A stretch of 64,000 nt of DNA from Desulfosporosinus sp. I2 (lineage in GTDB: Bacteria; Bacillota; Desulfitobacteriia; Desulfitobacteriales; Desulfitobacteriaceae), in NCBI RefSeq assembly GCF_000960765.1, contig NZ_JYNH01000007.1:1-64000 (forward strand), written 5' to 3'. The stretch's first letter is position 1; every line of letters begins with the position of its first letter. This document shows, in pieces, positions 9,098-17,615 of this stretch. The notes below the pieces were generated by a model. That model did no database searches and was not told the DNA's origin. It saw only the letters and a list, made by a program, of their open reading frames with translations. A program made the position numbers and the translations under genes.

Positions 9098-9507
9098 CTT
9101 GTCTCACCTGTTTCTCTAAAGAAGTTCTTATACTCATCAACTGTTTTAAAGCCTCCCGTAATACCTTTGATCATTTTATGATTACGATATACAAAAATAG
9201 ATGGAGTCCCCTGTATCTGGAGGTCTTTGCGTAGGTATTCAAATCTTTGTAGATCTACTTTTACAATTTTCTTGATCATAAGTTCTCCCACTGCCTGGAT
9301 CAACTTAGGCTCAGACTCAATACATTGAACACAGGTAGGTGAATAGAAATAAACATAGAAGTTCTCACCATCGTCTATCATTTGTTGTAACTGATTTGGA
9401 GTAATATCTGGTATCTGAGCTGTTTTGAACATTCGTGACTGCCATAAATAAATTCCAAGGGATAAACAAATTCCAACTATAAATATTATAATAAATGCTT
9501 TTTTCAT
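9094..9507 (-). CDS. Membrane-anchored thioredoxin-like protein
   Basis: A 137-residue protein starting at MKKAFIIIF (ATG 9507), where a single N-terminal transmembrane anchor begins; the 31 upstream residues of the longer frame run back into the thioesterase gene and are not credible. The thioredoxin domain has the active-site CVQC (YFYSPTCVQC) and the conserved cis-Pro region GTPSIFVY. The active site would face outward. It is coupled by a four-base overlap to the MauE-type gene downstream, its likely redox partner. Confidence 0.88.
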   Translation of the reverse strand: MKKAFIIIFIVGICLSLGIYLWQSRMFKTAQIPDITPNQLQQMIDDGENFYVYFYSPTCVQCIESEPKLIQAVGELMIKKIVKVDLQRFEYLRKDLQIQGTPSIFVYRNHKMIKGITGGFKTVDEYKNFFRETGETS

Positions 9508-9544
9508 TTTTACCACTTTTCCCGTCAAATTATAATTTACACTT

Positions 9545-9949
9545 TTAAGCAAATTCCAGCTTATCCTTTTTTCTATAAGCCATGCCTGTAAACCTAGCAA
9601 CTACGTTCTTATCTTCATCATATATGTCAACATTATAGTTAGCGATTTTCTTAGTTGCTGAGATTTCTTGCGCTTCAGCAATGAGCATTTTCCCTCTAGG
9701 CGGCTGAAAATACGATATATTTGCATTAATCCCTAATGAAACTAGTCCATACGAATTGGAGGCAGCGGCAAAAGCAAAGTCCGCTAAAGTGAATGTTACT
9801 CCCCCTTGGACAATGTTTACTGCATTTAAATGTTTATCTGTAATCTCCATGTTTGCCTTTGCATAACCGGGTTTAACCTCAACTAGTTTTATTCCCGCAA
9901 GAGCTGCAAACCTATCCTTTCCAAAATAAGTTATAATGTCATTACTCAT
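9545..9949 (-). CDS. PaaI-family hotdog thioesterase
   Basis: A 134-residue hotdog-fold acyl-CoA thioesterase. The ATG at 9949 is preferred because AAAGGATG lies about seven bases upstream; an ATG 21 bases further up has none. The motif HLNAVNIVQGGVTFTLADF contains the conserved Asn and the Gly-Gly and acidic active-site helix of PaaI proteins. It is the first gene of a minus-strand run with the thioredoxin and MauE genes. Substrate not known. Confidence 0.88.
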   Translation of the reverse strand: MSNDIITYFGKDRFAALAGIKLVEVKPGYAKANMEITDKHLNAVNIVQGGVTFTLADFAFAAASNSYGLVSLGINANISYFQPPRGKMLIAEAQEISATKKIANYNVDIYDEDKNVVARFTGMAYRKKDKLEFA

Positions 9950-9999
9950 AAGTTCATCCTTTCTTGGCATTAACTAGTGATAGAACCTTGCATATTCAA

Positions 10000-10031
10000 A
10001 ATGGCCCGCATTACTCGGCTGCGGGCCATTA
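10000..10031 (-). terminator. Terminator after the CNNM/CBS gene
   Basis: Perfect 10-bp inverted repeat ATGGCCCGCA/TGCGGGCCAT (10001-10030) with a nine-base loop, followed on the minus strand by TTTT. It separates the CNNM/CBS gene from the thioesterase operon. Confidence 0.85.
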
Positions 10032-10060
10032 TAGAATCTAACCTAAAAATGACTTAAAAG

Positions 10061-11407
10061 TTAAACCGCTTCGTGAACTTCTTTCACATCACTGGCTAAT
10101 TCAGGCATCTTTTTCGTCACCTTAACCTTAGTGATTCTAAAACCGATCACTTCCATCACTTCAAAGTGAAATCCATCAAAATAAATGGTATCCCCTTTAA
10201 TCGGTCTTCGACCTAACCTAGAGAAGACATATCCACCAATTGTAGAAACCGTTTCTTCCTCAAGTTCAATGCCCAGAAGTTCGGAAACTTCTTCCATCAG
10301 GACTCGTCCATTAAGGAAATATTCGTATTCAGCCACCTTCTGAATGGGAGGCTGCTCCAATTCAAATTCATCATAAATTTCTCCGACTAATTCTTCCAGC
10401 ATATCTTCGATTGTGACTAACCCAGCGGATCCACCAAATTCATCGACTACGATCGCCATATGCGTTCGTTGACTTCGCATTTTCTGGACGAGATGAGAAA
10501 TTGGCATTCCCTCTGGAACGACGATGATATCTCTTCTAATCTGAGTAATATCTTTCTCGCCTTCCTGTTCTTGAAGCCGAAAGATGTCCCGCATATGCAC
10601 TAGCCCAAGGACATGATCTTTATCATCATCACATAGTAAATAACGCGTATGCCCATACTCTTTGACAATTTCGAGAATCTCTTCAAACGTATCCTGGATA
10701 AAGATACATACCATATCTTGGCGGGGGATCATCACTTCACTAGCAATACGATCCGAAAACTCGAAAACATTGTCTAAAAGTTTTCCTTCCATCTTATCTA
10801 AATACCCATGCTTTTGACTGGCATCGACTAACATTCTAAGTTCTTCTTCACTATGGGATAAATCAGCTTCATTTGCCGGTTCGATATTAAAGATACGCAA
10901 TACTACGTTGGCAATACTGTTGAGGGCCCAAATAACTGGGTAAAAAATCCAGTAGATAATTTTTAAGAAGCCGGCAGTTCCGAGTGCTATATCCTCTGCC
11001 TTTTGAATCGCCAATGACTTAGGGACAAGCTCTCCCAAGACAATGTGTAAAAAGGAGATAAATAAAAAAGCTATAACTACTGCAATGGTATGAGTGTAAA
11101 TCGTATTCCAACCAGCGACTCCCAAAAACAACGGCTCGATCAGGGATGTAATTGCCGGTTCTCCTAACCAACCTAAACCCAAGGAAGCAAGTGTAATGCC
11201 TAACTGACAGGCAGATAGGTAAGCATCAAGTTGTGATGTGACATCAAGCGCGCTTTGTGCTCTCCTCGAACCGTTCTCCGCAAGTTCCGCTAATCGCGTC
11301 TTGCGTACTTTAACCATAGCAAATTCGGCAGCCACAAAAACACCATTTAAGCCGACCAACATGAAAGCTATTAAAACCTTTGTGCCACTCCAGAGCAGAC
11401 CGTCTAT
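10061..11407 (-). CDS. CNNM/CBS-domain membrane protein (HlyC/CorC family)
   Basis: Integral membrane protein of the CNNM type, likely involved in divalent cation (Mg2+) homeostasis, although many are labelled hemolysin. Domains in order: CNNM membrane region (first about 190 residues, with NGVFVAAEFAMVKVRKTRL), a CBS pair (VMIPRQDM … VVDEFGGSAG) and the C-terminal CorC/HlyC domain (SELLGIELEEETVSTIGGYV). The first usual start, ATG 11362, lies inside the first membrane helix and lacks a ribosome site. An AAGGAGG sits just upstream of in-frame ATC (11410) and ATA (11407), which would restore a normal N terminus beginning (M)DGLLWSGTKVL. I take ATA 11407 as the likely start. Confidence 0.85.
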   Translation of the reverse strand: MDGLLWSGTKVLIAFMLVGLNGVFVAAEFAMVKVRKTRLAELAENGSRRAQSALDVTSQLDAYLSACQLGITLASLGLGWLGEPAITSLIEPLFLGVAGWNTIYTHTIAVVIAFLFISFLHIVLGELVPKSLAIQKAEDIALGTAGFLKIIYWIFYPVIWALNSIANVVLRIFNIEPANEADLSHSEEELRMLVDASQKHGYLDKMEGKLLDNVFEFSDRIASEVMIPRQDMVCIFIQDTFEEILEIVKEYGHTRYLLCDDDKDHVLGLVHMRDIFRLQEQEGEKDITQIRRDIIVVPEGMPISHLVQKMRSQRTHMAIVVDEFGGSAGLVTIEDMLEELVGEIYDEFELEQPPIQKVAEYEYFLNGRVLMEEVSELLGIELEEETVSTIGGYVFSRLGRRPIKGDTIYFDGFHFEVMEVIGFRITKVKVTKKMPELASDVKEVHEAV

Positions 11408-11535
11408 GATTTTTCTCCTCCTTTTATTATCTAAAGACCAAATACTCTTGACTGTATCTATGATTATTTGTACTTATGCTAGACTATAATTATACATCAC
11501 TATCGTTACTTATATCAAAGGGTTATTCGTAAAAC

Positions 11536-11961
11536 TCAATCATTTAACCTATCACTTGGAAAACCTTGCAAAACCTTCAGAACCACCTCATCATCTTCTG
11601 TACCGATAATATGCTTCATCATATACTCTAAACCCGTCGAACGAATTGGTTCAACGACACGCTCTGAGTCTTGTTCAGGTACATTAACTTCAAATAAAGC
11701 CTCCAATGAAAACGGCAAATCCTCCTGGATTTCCGGTTCATTTAACTCCATATTATCTGTATCGTCGAGTACGCTGCTTTCAGAGTTCTGGTTTTTCTTT
11801 ATTAAAAGCATATCAGCAGATGTTCCTAATAGTGCTTTCCGCAAAATTGCTTTAATAAAAGAGCTTCTCTCCTCTGGTTCAATTTCTTGTAACGCTAACC
11901 AGAGATCCGTCTCAGCTTCATCAAAAAACAGCGGAATAAAAGAAGACTGAGCATTAATCAT
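11536..11961 (-). CDS. ParR-like partition adaptor
   Basis: A 141-residue protein whose ATG overlaps the end of the actin-like gene by four bases (ATGA). The N-terminal 45 residues (IPLFFDEAETDLWLALQEIE, then PEERSSFIKAILRKALLG) resemble the ribbon-helix-helix domain of ParR, where a strand is followed by a helix containing E-R-S-x-F-I. The acidic C-terminal part resembles the flexible, actin-binding tail of ParR proteins. The assignment rests on this pattern plus the neighbouring actin, not on a database match. Confidence 0.7.
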   Translation of the reverse strand: MINAQSSFIPLFFDEAETDLWLALQEIEPEERSSFIKAILRKALLGTSADMLLIKKNQNSESSVLDDTDNMELNEPEIQEDLPFSLEALFEVNVPEQDSERVVEPIRSTGLEYMMKHIIGTEDDEVVLKVLQGFPSDRLND

Positions 11962-13067
11962 ACTGAGGGGTTCGATTTCTTGGTAATATTATTTACCAGA
12001 GTGGCAGCCATAATCCGGAAACCTGTGGCATTGCCGAATTGTGGATCGTCAATCAGGAGCTTATTTTCCAATTGAATATGCTCATAGACCATTTCTCCGA
12101 CCTTTCCGGCAACTAGAACGGTGTGTAATTTGCCAAGCATGGGTTTTATGGCCTTTTTAACTTCTCGAGAGATATCGGTTCCTAACTGGTTAAGCATACT
12201 CTTCATGATGGGATTCAGATTAATCGAGCCGTTATTCCAAGGATACAAGCCTCCGTTGACACGGAAAATTTTATCCAATTCCTTATCATCCGTTTCAATC
12301 GGGTTGGCATGATTCGCGGTCATTTCTTTCAGTTTTTCAGCAACGCCAGTATAAGCCCACTTTAGCCCCTTCTCAAGACTGAAGGAATTGGGTGGATCGA
12401 GCATAACGCCATCATAAAAGGTAGCGATATCGGTCGTCCGAAAGCCTGGATCGATAACCACTACATACCCACTGAAGAGTTTGGCGCTGGTCGGAATCCC
12501 ATATTCATTGAGAGTCTCCTTGATAAAGACCCCATAACTCTGGGGAAGCACTCGGGACCGCAGGATGTTTAGTTGGCGTGTCAATCCTTCCATAGGACCT
12601 GAATGAAAGGTCACTGAAAAAGACCCCTTTAATTCTGCTTCATACTTGTCCTTTAAACTAGCATAATACTTCACAGGCACGCCGGTTCCGAGATAAACAT
12701 TCACTTTTGGGCTTTTTTGAGCAAGGGCTAAAGCGACGACAAGTAGCGCTGTCGCTTCTTCATCCGATGATTTGTCTTCATCCCAGCAATAATGAGCTTC
12801 ATTTGGATTCAAACTTTCCGCTAAACTCCCCATGAAGTAATGACGTTCCACACCGGTCGAATTATTCTTGACCATAACATCCAGTGAAGAAATCTGAGTT
12901 TCCAGGTCAGATCCTTTACTAATCAAGGAATTGCCCAAGGTTGAGAAAATCCGTTCATTCCCCTTACAAATCACGGCTGGAAATAAGACTTTCATTTCTC
13001 CAGTATCTAGTTTAATCGCACCAAATCCCGGATCTGCTCCGGCCACGAGAATATCACTTTCTAACAC
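11958..13067 (-). CDS. ParM/StbA-type actin-like ATPase
   Basis: A 369-residue bacterial actin homologue. The GTG at 13067 is chosen because GAGGAGG lies seven bases upstream, giving MLESDILVAGADPGFGAIKL. The nucleotide motifs of the actin fold are visible: phosphate-1 ADPGFGAIKLDTG, phosphate-2 VVIDPGFRTTDIATF and adenosine motif VLVAGKVGEMV. In plasmids such proteins form filaments that push DNA apart with a ParR adaptor. Here a ParR-like gene follows with a four-base overlap, but the surroundings look chromosomal. No clear parC-type iteron array was found nearby. Confidence 0.88.
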   Translation of the reverse strand: MLESDILVAGADPGFGAIKLDTGEMKVLFPAVICKGNERIFSTLGNSLISKGSDLETQISSLDVMVKNNSTGVERHYFMGSLAESLNPNEAHYCWDEDKSSDEEATALLVVALALAQKSPKVNVYLGTGVPVKYYASLKDKYEAELKGSFSVTFHSGPMEGLTRQLNILRSRVLPQSYGVFIKETLNEYGIPTSAKLFSGYVVVIDPGFRTTDIATFYDGVMLDPPNSFSLEKGLKWAYTGVAEKLKEMTANHANPIETDDKELDKIFRVNGGLYPWNNGSINLNPIMKSMLNQLGTDISREVKKAIKPMLGKLHTVLVAGKVGEMVYEHIQLENKLLIDDPQFGNATGFRIMAATLVNNITKKSNPSV

Positions 13068-13244
13068 TCTTGTTCCTCCTCGATACAATCAATAATGTAC
13101 ACAAACTCATTACGGCAACTGCCATATCTACTATTATATACGAAGGTTACACGCTTGTAAAAATGTGTTATAGATGCTTCAACAAAAAATTGCATACTTA
13201 TGCTTGAGATTGAAAAAAGGTTGTGATATGCTAAATAAAAAATA

Positions 13245-13400
13245 TCGACGTTTTAGGTGCCCTTTGGGGAGAATAGGGAAGTTCGGTTTCAAACCGACGC
13301 GGACCCACCACTGTATTCGATGAGCTTTGAAGCCACTGGCACTATGCTGGGAAGGTGACAAATTAAGCAATGATTCGAGAGCCAGGAGACCTGCCTAAAA
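13245..13400 (+). promoter_or_regulatory. Cobalamin (B12) riboswitch
   Basis: Class signature elements are present in order: the 5' stem with a GGTGCC segment, GGGAAGTTCGGTTTCAAACC, the conserved AAGCCACTGGCA, GGGAAGGTGAC, and the B12 box region GAGCCAGGAGACCTGCC at 13378-13395. It lies on the same strand just upstream of cobT and would repress the cob operon when adenosylcobalamin is abundant. Confidence 0.96.
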
Positions 13401-13442
13401 TGTTAAAGTCTTTCCACATCGTGGGAAGCGACGGTGATGAAG

Positions 13443-13490
13443 GTAAAGTCCCGGCCACAGATTTATTTGTGGTCGGGACTTTTCTGTTTT
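13443..13490 (+). terminator. Expression-platform terminator of the B12 riboswitch
   Basis: Hairpin AAAGTCCCGGCCACA … TGTGGTCGGGACTTT (one G-U pair, short loop) followed by TTCTGTTTTTT. It sits between the aptamer and cobT, so it is the likely ligand-controlled terminator. Confidence 0.9.
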
Positions 13491-13520
13491 TTGCGAAACA
13501 ATTTAAGGAGGAGTATTAGA

Positions 13521-14600
13521 ATGAAAAAGTTGACGGAAACACAACTCCACACCCAACTCGAAACACTCATTGCGAACATCACAGAACTTGATGAGGAAGC
13601 TATGACCAAAGTCCAAGCACGCTTAGATATGCTGACCAAACCTCAGGGGAGTCTCGGACAATTAGAGAGTATTGCCAAGCAACTTGGTGGAATTCAACGG
13701 ACCGCTAACCCTAAAATCAATAAGAAAGCCGTTCTCCTGATGGCTGGAGATCATGGTATCGCTGCCGAAGGAGTTAGCGCCTTTCCTCAAGAAGTTACCC
13801 CTCAAATGGTGTATAATATTATCAGTGGTGGCGCAGCAATTAATGTACTGGCTCGCCAAGCCAATGCCGACGTCTTTTGCACAGATGTCGGAGTTGCCTT
13901 CCCTTTAGAAGGAAATTTTATTCACAAACGGGTTGCAAATGGAACTCAGAATATGGCTAAGGGCCCAGCTATGTCCCGTCATGAGGCACTGCAAGCGCTA
14001 CTGGTCGGTGCAGAAGTTGCTGAGGAAAAAATCCGCGCAGGATATAACCTTTTTGCGACGGGTGACCTTGGGATTGGCAACACCACCCCTAGCTCTGCTA
14101 TCGTTGCCCTCTTGACCAATTCCCCTCTTGAGGAAGTTGTGGGGCGGGGGACTGGGATTAATGATGCAGGGTTAATTAAAAAACGCCAAGCCATACAAAA
14201 GGCCTTCGACGTCAATCAACCTAATCCGGACGATGCTCTTGATGTTTTAAGTAAAGTTGGCGGGTTTGAAATTGCGGCGATTGCTGGTTCTATTCTTCAG
14301 GCGGCGGCTAGTCGTGTACCTATTGTAATTGATGGGTTTATCTCAACAGCTGGTGCACTCATTGCTTCGAAAATTGCCCCTCAATGTACTGCCTTCATGA
14401 TTCCTTCCCACGGTTCAGTTGAACCTGGTCACCGTAAGGCCATGGCAAGCCTAGGTCTTGATCCGGTCATTAACCTCAATATGAGACTTGGGGAAGGGAC
14501 TGGAGCTGTCCTAACCTTTCATTTAGTCGAAGCAGCTCTCCATATACTAGAAGAAATGGCAACGTTCGCTGATGCTGGAGTCAGTGAGCAGTCAAGTTAA
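13521..14600 (+). CDS. cobT: Nicotinate-nucleotide--dimethylbenzimidazole phosphoribosyltransferase
   Basis: Activates the lower ligand base (alpha-ribazole phosphate formation) for nucleotide-loop assembly of cobamides. The 359-residue enzyme starts at ATG 13521 after AAGGAGGAG; the longer frame upstream runs through the riboswitch terminator and is rejected. Conserved features are RLDMLTKPQGSLG, MAGDHGIAAEGVSAFPQEVT, the phosphate-binding GIGNTTPSSA, and GEGTGAVL, which holds the catalytic Glu near the C terminus. First gene of the cobT-cobU-cobS operon. Confidence 0.96.
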   Translation: MKKLTETQLHTQLETLIANITELDEEAMTKVQARLDMLTKPQGSLGQLESIAKQLGGIQRTANPKINKKAVLLMAGDHGIAAEGVSAFPQEVTPQMVYNIISGGAAINVLARQANADVFCTDVGVAFPLEGNFIHKRVANGTQNMAKGPAMSRHEALQALLVGAEVAEEKIRAGYNLFATGDLGIGNTTPSSAIVALLTNSPLEEVVGRGTGINDAGLIKKRQAIQKAFDVNQPNPDDALDVLSKVGGFEIAAIAGSILQAAASRVPIVIDGFISTAGALIASKIAPQCTAFMIPSHGSVEPGHRKAMASLGLDPVINLNMRLGEGTGAVLTFHLVEAALHILEEMATFADAGVSEQSS

Positions 14601-14650
14601 TTTTGTTTAATATGACAAATGAGTTAATAAACAGGGAGTCGGTGAATGCT

Positions 14651-15298
14651 ATGTCTCAATTTACATTGATTACTGGCGGTGCTCGGAGCGGGAAAAGCGG
14701 TTTTGCAGAGCTCCTAGCCGCTTCGGCCAAGCGTCCTGTCACATACATCGCCACCGCCCAAATCTGGGACGAAGAAATGGCCCACCGCGTCAAGAAACAT
14801 CAAAAACAACGTCCCTCTACATGGCAACTCATCGAGGAACCCCTGAACATTCGAGATACCTTATGTCAACTCAAAGATTATGACGGAGTCATTCTCCTGG
14901 ATTGCGTCACACTCTGGCTCACAAATCTTCTCTTAGTTGGACAAGGCGGACCGGCTGAACGTGCCACCCTTTCTGGTCATGAAGGAGAAGGGATCACACC
15001 AGACTCATCCAAACAAGATAATCTATTCCTAGACATCGAACCGCAAATCCTTGATACCGTTAAAACTGTCGCACAAATGGCCCAAACGATTAAACCCAAG
15101 GTCATATTTGTCACTAACGAAGTAGGCCAAGGAATTGTCCCCGAAAACCGTTTAGCCCGAGCATACCGGGATTTAGCTGGACGTAGCAATCAAATTCTGG
15201 CTCGTTGTGCGGACCAGGTCTATATGGTTGTAGCAGGTTACCCCATGGAGCTTAAACACTCTAGCGAGAAGTTCTTGGCTTCTCTGCTTAAGGAGTGA
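14651..15298 (+). CDS. cobU: Adenosylcobinamide kinase/guanylyltransferase
   Basis: Phosphorylates adenosylcobinamide and then attaches GMP. The P-loop GGARSGKS opens the protein, with YIATAQIWDEEM and the later TNEVGQGIVPENRLARAYRD both intact. The ATG at 14651 fits the family start; a GTG nine bases earlier is closer to GGGAG and cannot be excluded. The protein (215 residues) is longer than usual, with a Gly/Glu-rich insert of about 30 residues (GGPAERATLSGHEGEG onward) in the middle. Confidence 0.94.
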   Translation: MSQFTLITGGARSGKSGFAELLAASAKRPVTYIATAQIWDEEMAHRVKKHQKQRPSTWQLIEEPLNIRDTLCQLKDYDGVILLDCVTLWLTNLLLVGQGGPAERATLSGHEGEGITPDSSKQDNLFLDIEPQILDTVKTVAQMAQTIKPKVIFVTNEVGQGIVPENRLARAYRDLAGRSNQILARCADQVYMVVAGYPMELKHSSEKFLASLLKE

Positions 15299-15304
15299 TT
15301 ATGA

Positions 15305-16036
15305 TTGCGCGGTTTTATAATTGCCCTAACCTTTTTTACTAGAATTCCGTTTCCACTACCGAAGGATGTTTCTTCAGAAGAGTTTATTAAAAGTTATCGC
15401 TTTTATCCCGCAGTGGGACTGGTCTTAGGTCTTCTTCTTTGGCTTTTGGCAAAAATCTTGTTACCCTATTATCCTCCATTAGTTCTCGGAGCACTCATCT
15501 TGGGTGCAGAGTTAATGCTCACTGGAGGAATCCATCTTGACGGATTCATGGATAGTATGGACGGTTTATTATCGGCTCGAAGCCCTGAAAAAATCTTAGA
15601 TATTATGAAAGATAGCCGAGTTGGAGCCCATGCCTCAATGGCCCTTGTAGGTTTGCTACTCTTGAAATTTACATTACTGGCTAATCTAACAGTTTCAAAG
15701 TTACCGCTTCTCATCGTCATGCCGATGCTCTCTCGCTGGGTTTTTCAGATTGGGATGATCGGATTTCCCTATGCCCGCTCCCAGGGGCTTGGTAAAGGGT
15801 TTCATGAAGCAACACAATGGATTCCTTTCGTTCTCAGTGGAATAACAGTTTGTGGGATATCTTTTTACCTGCTCGGATTTGCCGGGCCGCTCGCTTTTGT
15901 CATCTCCTCCTTAATCATATCCTTAATAGCCTTCAAAATTTCTTCTTTACTGGGGGGCTTGACAGGGGATCTATACGGTGCTTTTATTGAACTTTCCGAA
16001 GTTATAATCTTATTAGTCGCTTTTCCATTTGTTTAG
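15305..16036 (+). CDS. cobS: Adenosylcobinamide-GDP ribazoletransferase (cobalamin synthase)
   Basis: Membrane enzyme that joins alpha-ribazole to AdoCbi-GDP, the last step of cobamide assembly. The 243-residue protein starts at TTG 15305, nine bases after AAGGAG that overlaps the cobU stop; the nearby ATG 15301 is out of frame. Family motifs are FFTRIPFP, GGIHLDGFMDSMDG and SRVGAHASMALV, with several transmembrane helices and the terminal GGLTGDLYGA. The operon ends in a hairpin at 16059-16113. Confidence 0.95.
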   Translation: MRGFIIALTFFTRIPFPLPKDVSSEEFIKSYRFYPAVGLVLGLLLWLLAKILLPYYPPLVLGALILGAELMLTGGIHLDGFMDSMDGLLSARSPEKILDIMKDSRVGAHASMALVGLLLLKFTLLANLTVSKLPLLIVMPMLSRWVFQIGMIGFPYARSQGLGKGFHEATQWIPFVLSGITVCGISFYLLGFAGPLAFVISSLIISLIAFKISSLLGGLTGDLYGAFIELSEVIILLVAFPFV

Positions 16037-16061
16037 TGAACTTCAGTCTGGAAAACATAAA

Positions 16062-16175
16062 GGGGGTGTCGCAAAACTACTTTTAACAAGTAGTTAGCGA
16101 TACTCCCTTTTTATTTAAGAGTACAAAAGTAGGCTGCTGCTCTACGAACTATGAAGTTCATTTTGCAACAGCCCC
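16062..16175. mobile_element. Small MITE-like element (also supplies the cobS terminator)
   Basis: The segment begins GGGGGTGTCGCAAAA and ends TTTTGCAACAGCCCC, an imperfect 15-bp terminal inverted repeat (12 matches). No coding frame lies between. Its left half folds into a hairpin (16059-16113, AAAGGG…/…CCCTTT with the inner arms ACTAC/GTAGT), which terminates the cob operon. The ends resemble those of IS elements starting GGGxCTGTTGCAAA. No clear target-site duplication is visible. Confidence 0.5.
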
Positions 16176-16343
16176 ATTAGTTATTCGGTGGTAATACTCA
16201 GAATTATTTCCTATGAATGTATTATTTTTTGTAAACAATTAATAGTATTGGATTAGTCCACAAATGTACATTAAGGCACTTTTAGAGTACACTAGAGATA
16301 ATTATTAAACAATAGTTAGCGTCTTACACAGAGAGGAAAAAAT

Positions 16344-17081
16344 ATGACCGATTTTATCCTATTATTTTCGTTTTATGCGTTTGCTGGCTGGGTAATGGAA
16401 ACAATCTATCGAACAATCAAGCAACGACGGGTTGTAAACCCTGGATTTTTGGTCGGCCCCTTCCTCCCAATTTACGGTTTCTTTACCACGCTCGTCATCT
16501 GCTTTTCTGGAAGCTTATCTAAACTAGCTTGGGAATGGCAGTTTCTTGGTTTTGTATTTTTAAGTACCTTACTGGAATATGTCGCTGGGTGGTTTTTTGA
16601 ACGTTTTTTTCACTTGCAACTTTGGGATTATCATACAACACCGTTTAATCTAAAAGGGCGGATTGCTCTCCCTTTTTCCCTTCTCTGGGGGATTTTAGGG
16701 CTTGTGTTTCATCTCATCATTCATCCAGCCGTACAAATTCAAATGTTACGTATCCCACAAACCTTTCGTTCTCTCCTTGCTATCCTTTTAACAGCCTATA
16801 TTATTTGGGATATTATCCATTCCACCCTCTTACTTCGTCGCTTAGAATACTTTGTCACCATGTTCCAAGAGCGCTATGAACGTTCAGAACTTATGCTGTT
16901 TCACTCTGCTAGCTCTCCATTTCGACGATTTCTTCATACTTATCCTAAAATGCGCCATACTATAAGCGAGAAAATGGCGTTACTTTATGCTAAGCAAGAA
17001 GCGCTTGAACATTTCTTAAGCCTTCAACGAAAAAAATTCTCTAACCTAGGTAAAGAAAACGGCCCACACTCACTTGACTAA
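16344..17081 (+). CDS. CmpB-like putative ABC-transporter type IV membrane protein
   Basis: A 245-residue multi-pass membrane protein matching the ABC_trans_CmpB family, whose N-terminal block FYAFAGWVMETIYRTIKQRR followed by NPGFLVGPFLPIYG is diagnostic. Another family block, TLLEYVAGWFFE, follows. Function is not established despite the family name. ATG after GAGAGG. The HD-domain gene begins 13 bases downstream, suggesting cotranscription. Confidence 0.85.
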   Translation: MTDFILLFSFYAFAGWVMETIYRTIKQRRVVNPGFLVGPFLPIYGFFTTLVICFSGSLSKLAWEWQFLGFVFLSTLLEYVAGWFFERFFHLQLWDYHTTPFNLKGRIALPFSLLWGILGLVFHLIIHPAVQIQMLRIPQTFRSLLAILLTAYIIWDIIHSTLLLRRLEYFVTMFQERYERSELMLFHSASSPFRRFLHTYPKMRHTISEKMALLYAKQEALEHFLSLQRKKFSNLGKENGPHSLD

Positions 17082-17094
17082 GAAGGTGTATTAA

Positions 17095-17601
17095 ATGGAT
17101 TTATCAGAACATGTTGAGGACATTTTAAACCACGAAGAGTATCAACAATTGGCGCTCTTTACCCATCATCGCCCTTTTACTACTTTAGAACACTCTCTTC
17201 GGGTTGCTCAGATCGCCTATAACTGGTCCATACGCCTAGAAAGCAAACTTAAATTGGACACTCACGCAATCACACGTGGTGCACTACTCCATGACTTTTT
17301 CTTGTATGATTGGCATAAACCTAGGCCGGATCGATCCAGATGGCATGGTTTTCGTCATCCTCGTATTGCTTGTCAGAACGCAGAACGCTGTTTTGAGCTA
17401 AGTGAGAAAGAAAAAGACATTATTCTAAGCCATATGTGGCCGCTCACCCTGCGTTTACCTAAAACCCGTGAGGCCTTTCTCGTCATGGTTGCTGACAAAA
17501 TGGCCTCTATCCAGGAATTCCGCTTTAAATTCAAACGTCATCTTCCACCGTCAGAACGCTATACGTCTCTTCACCTCATAAAAACAACTCGTGAAAATTG
17601 A
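17095..17601 (+). CDS. HD-domain hydrolase
   Basis: A 168-residue HD-superfamily metal-dependent phosphohydrolase. The first metal His is in TTLEHSLRVAQ, the paired His-Asp in ALLHDFFLYDWH, and the final Asp in MVADKMAS. The substrate cannot be deduced. ATG after AAGAAGGTG. Likely cotranscribed with the CmpB-like gene just upstream; converges with the diguanylate cyclase gene 14 bases away. Confidence 0.88.
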   Translation: MDLSEHVEDILNHEEYQQLALFTHHRPFTTLEHSLRVAQIAYNWSIRLESKLKLDTHAITRGALLHDFFLYDWHKPRPDRSRWHGFRHPRIACQNAERCFELSEKEKDIILSHMWPLTLRLPKTREAFLVMVADKMASIQEFRFKFKRHLPPSERYTSLHLIKTTREN

Positions 17602-17615
17602 TTGTGAAAGATTAC

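Noticed and set aside
13068-13240. parC-like iterons upstream of the ParM gene
   Set aside because: Only a small inverted repeat (TTACACGCTTGTAA) is visible; no tandem array.
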